A stretch of 32,492 nt of DNA from Akkermansiaceae bacterium (GTDB lineage: Bacteria > Verrucomicrobiota > Verrucomicrobiia > Verrucomicrobiales > Akkermansiaceae): NCBI GenBank assembly GCA_021733795.1, contig JAIPKB010000042.1:1-32492 (forward strand), read 5' to 3'. How positions within the stretch are numbered: the first letter of the stretch is position 1; every line of letters starts with the position of its first letter. Below are positions 1 to 8,000 of this stretch, piece by piece. The notes under the pieces were generated by a model. The model had not been told where the DNA came from and searched no databases. It worked only from the letters and a program-made list of their open reading frames with translations. Position numbers and translations under genes: made by a program.

Positions 1-874
1 CGAACAACCCGTGCAAGGCGTCGCGCGGGTCCTTCGAGTCGGTGCGCACCTGCATGATGCAGACCCGCGCGGTGGCGGTGTCCCGGGGCGTGACGACGAT
101 CCGGTAACGGCACCCGTCCTCAACGGTTTGCAGTTCGCACGCAAAGGCCGGATCGTTGGCGCTAACCGAAAGCACCCGCGCCGGGGCTTTCGACGTCACC
201 TCGATGTCCACCTGTTTCGCAACCGACGCTTCGCCAATCCGCCAGCGCAGCGATTGCGCGGAATAGGTAAGCGCCTCGGGAATCCGCACCTCGCCCACCA
301 GCTCGACGACCCCGGCCTCGACGAATTTCACATGCAGCGATTTGCGCACGGTGCCGCGCAAGCCCTTGGTAACGAGTTTGGCGGTGATCCTGCCCCTCGC
401 GCCCGGCGCGACGGGCACCCCGTCCCATTCGCCCTTCATGCAGCCGCAGGACTGCGAGAAACCCTCCACCGCCAGCGGGATCTCCCCGGTGTTGGTGAAC
501 TCAAAACACAACTCCACCACCGCCTCGCCGGGCTCGGCCGTCATCTTGATTTCCCGCGTGTCGAACTTCGCCGCCGTGGCAACGGCCCGCGCCGGCCTTG
601 ACAGGGCCAGGGCCGGTTGGGGTGCCGATTGGGCTTGACATGCCCCGTCAACCGCGAGAATCAGCCATGCTGCGGCAAGCGGCAAGCGGCAAGCGGCAAG
701 CGGCAAGCGGCAAGCGGCAAGCGGCAAGCGGCAAGCGGCAAGCGGCAAGCGGCAAGCGGCAAGCGGCAAGCGGCAAGCGGCAAGCGGCAAGCGGCAAGCG
801 GCGGGAAGCGGAAATGGCCACCACGCTCGCAGCCGCCCGCAGAGTGGAGCGGCGGAAGATGACGGGTGAAACAT
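1..874 (-). CDS. DUF1573 family exported protein, partial, with heptad repeat in its N-terminus
   Basis: Read on the minus strand from ATG at 874, the frame stays open to the left window edge, so the C-terminus is missing. After the repeat it shows a short hydrophobic stretch (AWLILAVDGAC) and an Ala/Pro-rich linker, then a DUF1573-type Ig-like domain: FEFTNTGEIPL, then SCGCMKGEW, then a second strand-rich half. The SCGC motif followed by a basic/aromatic stretch is typical of the family, which is exported and of unknown function, probably structural or binding. Residues about 27-68 are six copies of the heptapeptide LPLAACR, encoded by 18 copies of a 7-base unit. Each copy contains LAAC, which resembles a lipobox. 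A second ATG at 884 starts a better signal-like sequence (RRSTLRAAASVVAIS) but is out of frame at this copy number. The family call is firm; the exact start is uncertain. Confidence 0.72.
   Translation of the reverse strand, partial: MFHPSSSAAPLCGRLRAWWPFPLPAACRLPLAACRLPLAACRLPLAACRLPLAACRLPLAACRLPLAAAWLILAVDGACQAQSAPQPALALSRPARAVATAAKFDTREIKMTAEPGEAVVELCFEFTNTGEIPLAVEGFSQSCGCMKGEWDGVPVAPGARGRITAKLVTKGLRGTVRKSLHVKFVEAGVVELVGEVRIPEALTYSAQSLRWRIGEASVAKQVDIEVTSKAPARVLSVSANDPAFACELQTVEDGCRYRIVVTPRDTATARVCIMQVRTDSKDPRDALHGLF
672..802 (+). repeat. Heptanucleotide tandem repeat, 18 full copies of GCGGCAA
   Basis: Eighteen uninterrupted copies of GCGGCAA fill 672-797, and a partial copy GCGGC ends at 802. 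On the minus strand the unit reads TTGCCGC. Because 7 and 3 share no factor, all three frames encode the same heptapeptide (LPLAACR) without stops. Gain or loss of one copy therefore shifts the downstream frame. The perfect identity of all copies suggests recent slippage or active homogenisation. Confidence 0.97.
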
Positions 875-922
875 TCATACGCATGGATTTACCGGAAGAG
901 AGTCCGATTAGACAGGAGCCTC

Positions 923-928
923 ATTATA
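923..928 (-). promoter_or_regulatory. Possible -10 element (TATAAT) for the DUF1573 gene
   Basis: The minus strand carries a perfect TATAAT about 40-50 bases upstream of the two candidate ATG codons (884 and 874). No matching -35 box lies 16-18 bases further upstream; a TTGACA exists at 973-978 but is too far away. The position supports initiation upstream of the repeat rather than after it. Confidence 0.35.
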
Positions 929-1032
929 GAGACAAGATAAAAAAGGAAGGAAAACGCGACAAAATGCGATGATGTCAAGCTGCCATAGGCGAATAGATCG
1001 GAAATACGGAACCGCCCGCGCCTCAGGTGCCC

Positions 1033-1437
1033 CTATTCCAGTTCCCCTCCGCCCGCCCGCCGTGCTTCAGCCGCCTGAAAATTGGAAGGTGTGACTCCAG
1101 TGAACCGGGTGAACTCACGGGTGAAATCGGTCCGGTGCCTGAAGTTCAGTTCATGCGCCACCTCCTTGATGCGGCGGCCCTCGCGGAGGAAATGCCCGGC
1201 CCGCACCGCCCGCAGGTGAAGCAGCCACTGCTTGGCCGGAATCCCCAGGCTTTCCATCACCAGCCGCTCGAAGGATCTGCGCGGGATCTTGAGTTGCGCG
1301 CACAAGGACGCCACCCGCCAGCCGCAATTGTCGATCACCCCGCAAATGCGGGCTTTCTCATCAGGGCGGGGTCCGCAGAGCCACCAGCATCCGTTCTCAA
1401 AACGGATGGCGCGTCGGGACCGCGGCAGACTCGGCAT
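1033..1437 (-). CDS. AraC-family HTH transcriptional regulator, DNA-binding domain only
   Basis: About 134 residues, almost entirely an AraC-type double helix-turn-helix domain. The first helix pair is around [18 protein letters not shown] and the second around [17 protein letters not shown], followed by the usual [16 protein letters not shown] end. There is no room for an N-terminal effector-binding domain, so it may respond to a partner or act constitutively. I chose ATG 1437 because AAGGGAG lies about 10 bases upstream; a TTG at 1473 would add 12 residues. It is divergent from the recombinase gene at 1636, with about 200 bases between the two starts. The family is clear; its targets are unknown. 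Confidence 0.85.
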   Translation of the reverse strand: MPSLPRSRRAIRFENGCWWLCGPRPDEKARICGVIDNCGWRVASLCAQLKIPRRSFERLVMESLGIPAKQWLLHLRAVRAGHFLREGRRIKEVAHELNFRHRTDFTREFTRFTGVTPSNFQAAEARRAGGGELE

Positions 1438-1635
1438 GCCCCCGGTACTCCCTTTACCGCTGCCGTCTGTCAATTCCTAACCCATTTCTATCCGAAATTT
1501 GGCAGCGCCGCCCTCCGCACCGGGGTATTCCCTCCTGATGACCGGAGTTGGCAAATGAGGACTCGCCGTACCCGCGCACCTCGTCATCCTGTCCGCACCA
1601 TGCCAGGAATCCAAGGAGCTAACAACATCATCGGG

Positions 1636-3813
1636 ATGAGAGGTCGCAGGAAAGGCGGCGCAACCGCCTCCCCAACCCCGCCCCCGCCCGCCGCCAGCCT
1701 CAGCGCCCACGCCACGGCGTTTCTCCAACACCTCGGTACCCGCTCGCTCTCGGCGGCCACCGTCGAGTTCACCCGCTGGTCGCTGCGGGGCTTTCTGGAA
1801 TGGGCGGATTCCCAACAGCTCGCCAAACCCGCCGCCTTCACCCGCGTCGAAATCGCCGCCTATCAGCTCCACCTCCACCAATACCGCTCGCCCCGAAACA
1901 AGGAGCCGCTGGTGGTCAACACCCAGCTCGGTCGCCTCGGCGTCGTGCGCCGCTTCTTCGCCTGGATGTGCCGCAACGGCACGATTCCCGCCAACCCGGC
2001 CGCCGACCTCGACCTACCCCGCAAGCAATCCCGCCGCCTGCCCAAGGCGCTGAGCCCGGAGGAAATCGACCGCCTGTTCTCGCTGCCCAACCCCGCCGAC
2101 GCCCTGGGCCTGCGCGACCGCGCCATCCTCGAACTCTTCTACGCCACCGGCATCAGGCGGACCGAAATGACCCGCCTCGACCCCGGCGACTACGATCCGG
2201 ATGCCGGAACCCTGCTCATCCGCCACGGCAAGAACGACAAGAGCCGGCTGCTCCCCTTAGGTGGCCGCGCCGCCTTCTGGCTCGACCGCTTCCTGGCCGA
2301 ATCCCGCCCGCTCTTCGAGCACCTGCCGAACGAGACCGCGCTGTTCCTGAGTGGTTACGGCACCCGCATCACCCCGGCCTACCTCGGCACCTGGGTCGCC
2401 AGGCAGATGAAAAAGGCCGGCATCACCAAGCCCGGAGCCTGTCACCTTCTGAGGCACAGCATGGCTACGGACATGCACTTGAATGGCGCGGACATCCGGT
2501 ACGTTCAGGAGATGTTGGGCCATGCCCGTCTCGAAACCACCCAGATCTACACCCACGTCAACATCAAGGCCCTCGCCGAAATACACGCACGCACGCACCC
2601 GCATGGAACTCTGCCGCTGGACCACGAGCACGGCTACCGCGACCCTGAACCGCCTGAGTCAACCGAACCATCCGCTCCCGAGCCTGAACCTCCAGCCCCA
2701 GAGCCACCCACGAACGACCCGCCCGACCCCGGCACTCCGCCAACGCCGGGTGGAGGAGGTCCAGCCAAACCGGTCGGACCAGAAAACTTTCCCGTGGATT
2801 CTTCTTGCGGAGGCTCAGGGGAGGTGCTAGAGGTCTCCACAGCAATGCAGGCGACCTTTTGCAGTCCCTATCCGATGACCCAGACGGCACGCAATCCGCC
2901 CGGCGGGGAGGAGAATTCGCAGGATTTGAGCCCCGCTGCCCCTCAGAATGAGGCCACTCGGGCAACTTCGCTGCCAATAGACGAAACTACTCCAGTCCAG
3001 TCATTGTCCGTTCGTGATATTGACAATGCAAGGGCAAAAAGGGTGGGTGTAGCTTATTACGGCTATCGTTGGTACGACCCGCTCACCGGCAGGTGGCCAT
3101 CGAGGGATCCGATTGGGGAATGGGGCGGGGTGGACCTGTATGGATTCTTGGGGAACGACGGGGTGAATGGCAATGACAATTTGGGATTAATAAAATTTCC
3201 AGATGATGTATCTCCCCCACCAATTATTCCAGGAAGTAAGGGCGAATCGCCTGACAATTTCAATTTTTATGTGGGCATTTCAATTGCGGTTTTTTGGAAA
3301 TTCTCGGTAACAATGAAGGAATGCTGTGGAGGCTACACCAGTTGGAAGACCATTGATGAGAGCAGAAGTGGACAAGTTCTATTTCTCGACGGCTATACGC
3401 TCAAGAAGTTGCGTTCAATTGAAATAGAAGAAATACCCAAAGTTATTTCAGCCACAAGCACATCCGAGCCGCCATCCGTTGCCGAAGTGACAGAATATAA
3501 GTATATAGGAATTGGTGATGTGCTTAGATTTCTTCTTTGGACAGAAGAAGGACTTGCTTTGGCAAATATGGCGAATATGGATGTTCGTTCTCGCGTGACT
3601 ACGGAACTCAGTAAGAAAACCCTGTCGGAAATTCGAAGTGCGCCGACCAGAGGGTGTACATCCATGCCTGGAAAGGTCACTTGTGAAGGGAATGCTAAGT
3701 TTGTCGGGACTCTAGAAGATTTTAGTACAGAAATCATTCCAGGATGGTCGATTCCTGATCGCGACCTCATCCCTGATCCAGATTGGACAAGCGAAGATAA
3801 GATTACCTTTTGA
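1636..3813 (+). CDS. Tyrosine recombinase fused in frame to an RHS-repeat core tail and unique C-terminal tip
   Basis: Residues about 20-120 form the SAM-like core-binding domain and 135-320 the catalytic domain of a XerC/D-type tyrosine recombinase. The full active-site set is visible: R174 (ATGIRRTE), K202 (GKNDKSR), H270/R273 (HLLRH), H296 (LGHA) and nucleophile Y305. After the typical end (HARTHPHG) comes a Pro/Glu-rich stretch (about 336-385), a low-complexity region, then an RHS core ([19 protein letters not shown], about residue 474 onward) and a tip of about 205 residues without recognised similarity. Recombinases of this type usually end near residue 330-350, so the total of 725 residues is anomalous. 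Start: ATG 1636, with AAGGAG at 1613-1618 rather far upstream; ATG 1600 is an in-frame alternative. Codon and base composition change between the two halves. Functional recombination is likely; a role for the RHS part is inference. Confidence 0.8.
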   Translation: MRGRRKGGATASPTPPPPAASLSAHATAFLQHLGTRSLSAATVEFTRWSLRGFLEWADSQQLAKPAAFTRVEIAAYQLHLHQYRSPRNKEPLVVNTQLGRLGVVRRFFAWMCRNGTIPANPAADLDLPRKQSRRLPKALSPEEIDRLFSLPNPADALGLRDRAILELFYATGIRRTEMTRLDPGDYDPDAGTLLIRHGKNDKSRLLPLGGRAAFWLDRFLAESRPLFEHLPNETALFLSGYGTRITPAYLGTWVARQMKKAGITKPGACHLLRHSMATDMHLNGADIRYVQEMLGHARLETTQIYTHVNIKALAEIHARTHPHGTLPLDHEHGYRDPEPPESTEPSAPEPEPPAPEPPTNDPPDPGTPPTPGGGGPAKPVGPENFPVDSSCGGSGEVLEVSTAMQATFCSPYPMTQTARNPPGGEENSQDLSPAAPQNEATRATSLPIDETTPVQSLSVRDIDNARAKRVGVAYYGYRWYDPLTGRWPSRDPIGEWGGVDLYGFLGNDGVNGNDNLGLIKFPDDVSPPPIIPGSKGESPDNFNFYVGISIAVFWKFSVTMKECCGGYTSWKTIDESRSGQVLFLDGYTLKKLRSIEIEEIPKVISATSTSEPPSVAEVTEYKYIGIGDVLRFLLWTEEGLALANMANMDVRSRVTTELSKKTLSEIRSAPTRGCTSMPGKVTCEGNAKFVGTLEDFSTEIIPGWSIPDRDLIPDPDWTSEDKITF
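3049..3813 (+). other. RHS core remnant with AT-rich variable tip (possible polymorphic toxin C-terminus)
   Basis: The RHS-associated core signature is [14 protein letters not shown], then [16 protein letters not shown], then [13 protein letters not shown], ending near 3190. In RHS proteins this core precedes a strain-variable tip that is often a toxin released by self-cleavage. Here the upstream YD-repeat shell is absent. The tip (about 3190-3813) is AT-rich, contains a short hydrophobic segment ([12 protein letters not shown]) and several cysteines, and matches no toxin fold I recognise. The core also deviates at its end: NDNLGL where DPLGL is usual, so self-cleavage may be lost. Confidence 0.72.
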
Positions 3814-3818
3814 CGGCC

Positions 3819-4346
3819 ATGGCTATTCGAGATGTTTTCATCCGATTCATGATGTTATCTGCATCGGTCATCGCTCTATGTTCGTGCGAAGATCGATCGG
3901 AAAAATCGATGAAGGGCGGCCCGGTTGTAACCGTAACGCCCAATGAACCGGAATCTACGATTTCGAGTTATTTAGAATCAAAGACCGTCAAGTCAGTGGC
4001 GGAAGTCAAGTTTTCGAATGACAACACGCACATTCCCTCACGCTTCATCGCCGCGCAGCGCGAATTGCATTGGAGTGTTGCTTTGATAGACGATATTGAT
4101 AGATTTGCAGAACTATACAAGATGGCAGGTGCCGAGGGATTTATTGTAATCGAGTTTATCGGTGGATTCAGCTGTCTTCCTGTATATTCTGGCCGGGTAA
4201 ATATAGGCATCTTGGACGATGAGTGTGAACCAACGGTAGATCAATTTTTCGCTACGATTGCGGCGCAGAGCCAGTGGAAGCATGGGTTCGGTGGCACCAG
4301 AGATCGACACGAGGAATTTTGGGATCTATTCCGGCGACCGAAATAG
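3819..4346 (+). CDS. Small exported or lipoprotein-like protein of unknown function, possible partner of the RHS tip
   Basis: About 175 residues. The N-terminus has a hydrophobic signal (IRFMMLSASVIALCSC) with Cys21 and Cys23; L-C-S-C is close to a lipobox, so a lipoprotein is possible. The rest is soluble, with a C-terminal segment around GFIVIEFIGGFSCLPVYSG. I do not recognise the family. The gene follows the RHS tip almost without a gap: a TTG at 3810 would overlap the stop, and ATG 3819 lies 5 bases after it. It shares the low GC of the tip. In polymorphic toxin loci the gene in this position usually encodes immunity; that role is inference. An export signal would fit a toxin that acts in the periplasm. 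Confidence 0.6.
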   Translation: MAIRDVFIRFMMLSASVIALCSCEDRSEKSMKGGPVVTVTPNEPESTISSYLESKTVKSVAEVKFSNDNTHIPSRFIAAQRELHWSVALIDDIDRFAELYKMAGAEGFIVIEFIGGFSCLPVYSGRVNIGILDDECEPTVDQFFATIAAQSQWKHGFGGTRDRHEEFWDLFRRPK

Positions 4347-4348
4347 CA

Positions 4349-4594
4349 TCAGTTGTTAAAGGCCGTAAGTCTATGGGGTCCTCGCATGGTAACATTTCTT
4401 CGCTGGCGACTCTGACGGCTCTGCCCCTGGTAGAGCCGGATGCCCCGGATGGAGCCACAGGCGGCCTTGACGAAGCCATGGGCCTTGAGGGTGTCGGTGC
4501 GCGCGCAATGTGGACAAACCTCGGCGAGAATCAGCATCCGGAGGTTGAGGAAGCGGCGGCTTCCCACATCCATTATGGGTATGAAGTTGGACAA
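4349..4594 (-). pseudogene. Possible transposase remnant with zinc-ribbon-like N-terminus
   Basis: The open frame of 81 codons reads RRFLNLRMLILAEVCPHC, then TDTLKAHGFVKAACGSIRGI, then loses any family-like character. This resembles the N-terminal zinc-binding part of some DDE transposases, though only one CxxC pair is visible. There is no catalytic domain and no terminal inverted repeat that I can see. It directly abuts the truncated 3' end of the sulfatase remnant on the same strand, as expected after an insertion followed by deletion. The assignment to an IS is tentative. Confidence 0.33.
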
Positions 4595-5022
4595 GAAGGT
4601 CCACCATCTATTGCTCGACCAACGATGTCGTGGTCCAGATCGTAGAGTTCCACCTTGTCACCTCTGACGATCATCTTCCATTTTCGGTCGCGCATCGCAG
4701 TGCCCAGTTTCGGCTCGTAGCCGAAGAAGATTTTGCGCGAGGGCAACGCGGCCTGGCGCAACAGGACATCCTTGATGCTGGTGCCATCCAGCCTGCGTTC
4801 CTTGGGCACTTCGATGCCTGCGATGTCAGCGAAGGTGGGCAATAGGTCCATCCCGAGCGCAAACGCACCGGTTTGGGAGCCGGGCTTGATTTTGCCCGGC
4901 CACCAGGCAATCGCGGGAAGCCGATGGCCGCCTTCGTAGTGGCTGAATTTTCCGCCCCGGAACGGTTTGTTGGAACCCCCGGCACTGATCGCCCGGCGAG
5001 TCCAGGAAGAAGGACTCCCGCT
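4573..5022 (-). pseudogene. Sulfatase remnant, truncated at both ends
   Basis: The minus frame from 5022 shows the C-terminal third of a formylglycine-dependent sulfatase: SNKPFRGGKFSHYEGGHR, PAIAWWPGKI, MDLLPTFADIAGI, and a final strand with KLGTAMRDRKWKMI and VELYDLDHDI. These are the usual landmarks after the active site in this family. Similarity stops near 4620, where the sequence passes into the putative IS remnant. Upstream, a TAG at 5023-5025 and unrelated hairpin sequence replace the catalytic N-terminus (the CxPxR motif is missing). The fragment cannot be active. It suggests the locus once handled a sulfated glycan. Confidence 0.8.
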
Positions 5023-5043
5023 CTACGCAAGTTCTGCTTGCGT
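4998..5043. repeat. Pair of adjacent short hairpins between the sulfatase remnant and the GH78 gene
   Basis: GAGTCC (4998-5003) pairs with GGACTC (5012-5017), and ACGCAAG (5025-5031) pairs with CTTGCGT (5037-5043) around a 5-base loop. The pair sits exactly where sulfatase similarity ends and 30 bases before the GH78 start. It could be a dispersed hairpin element, a terminator for leftward transcription, or part of the leader of the GH78 mRNA. Confidence 0.5.
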
Positions 5044-5072
5044 GGGGCATCCAAATCGCGCACACTCACGCC

Positions 5073-8000
5073 GTGAATAAAGCCTACTTGATCGCAGCAA
5101 TCCTGACCCTCAACGCCGGTCCGGTTTCAGCGGCTAACGAGCCCACCGGACTCCTCTGCGAACTCCTGGAAGCGCCGGAGAAGGCGAGCATTGCGGATGC
5201 CCGTCCGGAATTCGGATGGATCGTTCACTCCGACAAGGCGGGAGACGTTCAGACATCCTATCAGATCGTGGTCCAGACCACCGGCGGCGGGTTGGTCTGG
5301 GACAGCGGCAAGGTGGATTCCGCGGATTCGATCAATGTCGAATACGCAGGTAAGGATCTTGCGCCGGACGGCGGGTACTCGTGGAAGGTCAGGACCTGGA
5401 CCCGCCTGGCGGGAGCGAGCGACTGGTCGCAGACGCAGACCTTGCGGACCTCCGGGGCGCTCAAGGGTTACGCCACCTCCCGCTACCCGCTGGCTGAAAC
5501 ACCCGTTGCTCCCGCGAAAATCACCCGGAAGGGCGACGGGCATTATCTCATCGACTTCGGCAGGGTGGCGTTCGGCTATCTGGTACTGAATATCAATACC
5601 CCGACCGCCGGAGCATTGGAGGTTCAGCTTGCCGAGCGTGGCACGCCCGACGGGGTGAACCGCAATCCCGGCGGCACGGTGCGATACGTCGAAGTCAAAC
5701 AAGCGCTCAAGCCAGGCCTCCACCGCTACCGGGTCGAAACACCGGCGGATGGCCGGAACACGGGAGGCAAAGCGATCCGTCTGCCGCAGGAGGTCGGCGT
5801 CATCATGCCCTTCCGCTATGTCGAAGTCATGAACTGCCCGGTCACGCTCGATCCCTCAATGGTCAGTCAGGTCGCCGTGCACTATCCGTTCAACGACCAG
5901 GACGCCCGCTTCGAGTCGTCCGATGAAACCCTCGACCAGATCTGGGAGCTGTGCCGATACAGCATGAAGGCCACCAGCTTCTGCGGCGTTTACGTCGATG
6001 GCGACCGCGAGCGCATCCCCTACGAAGCGGATGCTTACATCAACCAGCTCTCCCACTACGCCGTCGACCGCGAGTTTTCCCTCGCCCGACACAGTCATGA
6101 GTATCTGCTTGAGCATTCCACCTGGCCGACCGAGTGGAAGCAGCACTCGGTCATGATGGCCTGGGCCGATTTCATGTACAGCGGCAACAAGGAATCCCTG
6201 GCCGCGTGCTTCGATCTTCTCAAGTCGGAAAAGACCCTCGAGCAGCGGGTGCGCCCGGATGGATTGCTCGACACCAAGGGGCTGCGCGACATCGTGGACT
6301 GGCCGGCAGGGGAGCGCGACGGTTACGACTTCAGGGACGTCAACACGGTGGTCAACGCCTTCCACTACGAGAACCTCAAACAGATGGCCCAGTTGGCAGA
6401 GGCCTTGGGCAAGCAAGACGATGCCAAACGGTACCGCGCCCTAGCCCAACAATTCCACCAGGTATTCAACGCCAAACTCTTCGACCCGAAGCAGGGAGTC
6501 TACGTGGACGGCGAAGGCACGCATCACGCATCCCTCCATGCCAACATGCTGCCGCTGGCCTTCGGCTTGGTGCCGGATGAACGGATCAAGACCGTGGCCG
6601 ACTTCGTCGTTTCCAAAGGCATGGCTTGCAGCGTTTACGCCGCCCAGTATCTCATGGAAGGTCTCTATCAGGCCGGGCGGGCGGATGAGGCGTTTGCACT
6701 GCTGACCTCTCGCGACATCCGGAGTTGGTACAACATGATCCGGGTCGGCTCGACCATCACTCTGGAGGCGTGGGACAACCGCTTCAAGCCCAACCAGGAC
6801 TGGAACCACGCCTGGGGGGCGGTTCCCGGCAACATCATCCCGCGCTATCTCCTCGGGGTCCGCCCGCTCGAACCGGGCTTCGCCAAGGTGCTGATCCGGC
6901 CCATGCCCGGACCGCTCGAACGCGCCAAAGCGACCATCCCGAGCATCCGCGGTCCGATCCGGGTCGCGATCGGAAACGCGCCGGACAAACCGTTTCTGCT
7001 GGACGTTTCGATCCCTGTCAACATGTCGGCACGGGTCGAGATCCCGTTGCCCGGCGGAACGGGCGGCGTCACGCTCGACGGCAAACCGGTCCAGGCGAAG
7101 ATCATCAACGGCTATGCCATCGTCGATGAGGTCGGTTCCGGGACCCATTCGTTCCGCAGCACCGCGGTCGTCAAGCAGCGTGAAAAAAGCGGGAAATCGG
7201 TCACCGAAGCCGACTTCCGAAACCCTCCCCCCGGCGCCGGGATCCGCGCGTTCTGGTGGTGGCTCAACGGCAACGTCAGCAAGGAAGCCATCACCCGCGA
7301 CCTTGAGGAAATGAAGGCCAAGGGTTTCAACGGAGCCCTGATCTTCGATGCGGACGGCAGCAGCCAGCAGGGCAATCGCCAGGTCCCCGCCGGGCCTCTG
7401 TTTGGCGGCCCGGAATGGACGGCGCTCTTCGTGCATGCCTGCAAGGAGGCGAAGCGGCTGGACTTGGAGCTGAGCTTGAACATCCAGAGCGGCTGGAACC
7501 TCGGCGGCCCGAAGGTGAGCGAGGAGGAGGCCACCCAGCAACTGGTTTGGTCGAAAACCACGGTCAAGGGACCAGCGACGATGGAACAGGTGCTGCGAGC
7601 CCCGGCAAAGTCCGGTGGATTCTATCGGGACATCGCCGTGATCGCCGTTCCCGGTGCTCCAAGGATGCGCCCGGTCGAGGATCTCCCCCTCAAGAGTTCC
7701 ACCCGCGAACTGGGCATGTCGGCTCCGGACTGCCGGTTCCTGTTGGAAACCTCCTCCGCACTGCCGGGAGAAGTCCCGGTCAAAAGCGCGGACATCCTCA
7801 AGCTCACCGCGAAGGTGGCCGCGGACGGCACGCTGCGCTGGCAGGTGCCGGCGGGCGAATGGGAGGTGCTCCGCATTGGTCACAGCGCCACCAACGCGCA
7901 TGTTTCCACCCAGAGCGCCGGCTGGGGCGGGCGGGTACTGGACTACCTCAACCCCGCTTCGCTCGACGCCTATTGGAATCGCAACATCGAGCCGCTGTGC

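Noticed and set aside
672..802. Possible CRISPR array
   Set aside because: The units are 7 bases, directly adjacent and without spacers, so this is a simple tandem repeat.
598..972. Plus-strand open frames running through the heptanucleotide array
   Set aside because: The repeat is open in all six frames except where flanks add stops; these frames have no domain, and the minus strand carries a clear DUF1573 domain.
1027..1635. N-terminal extension of the recombinase frame back to GTG 1027
   Set aside because: That part is antisense to the AraC-type gene, low in protein-like character, and the recombinase domain begins only after 1636.
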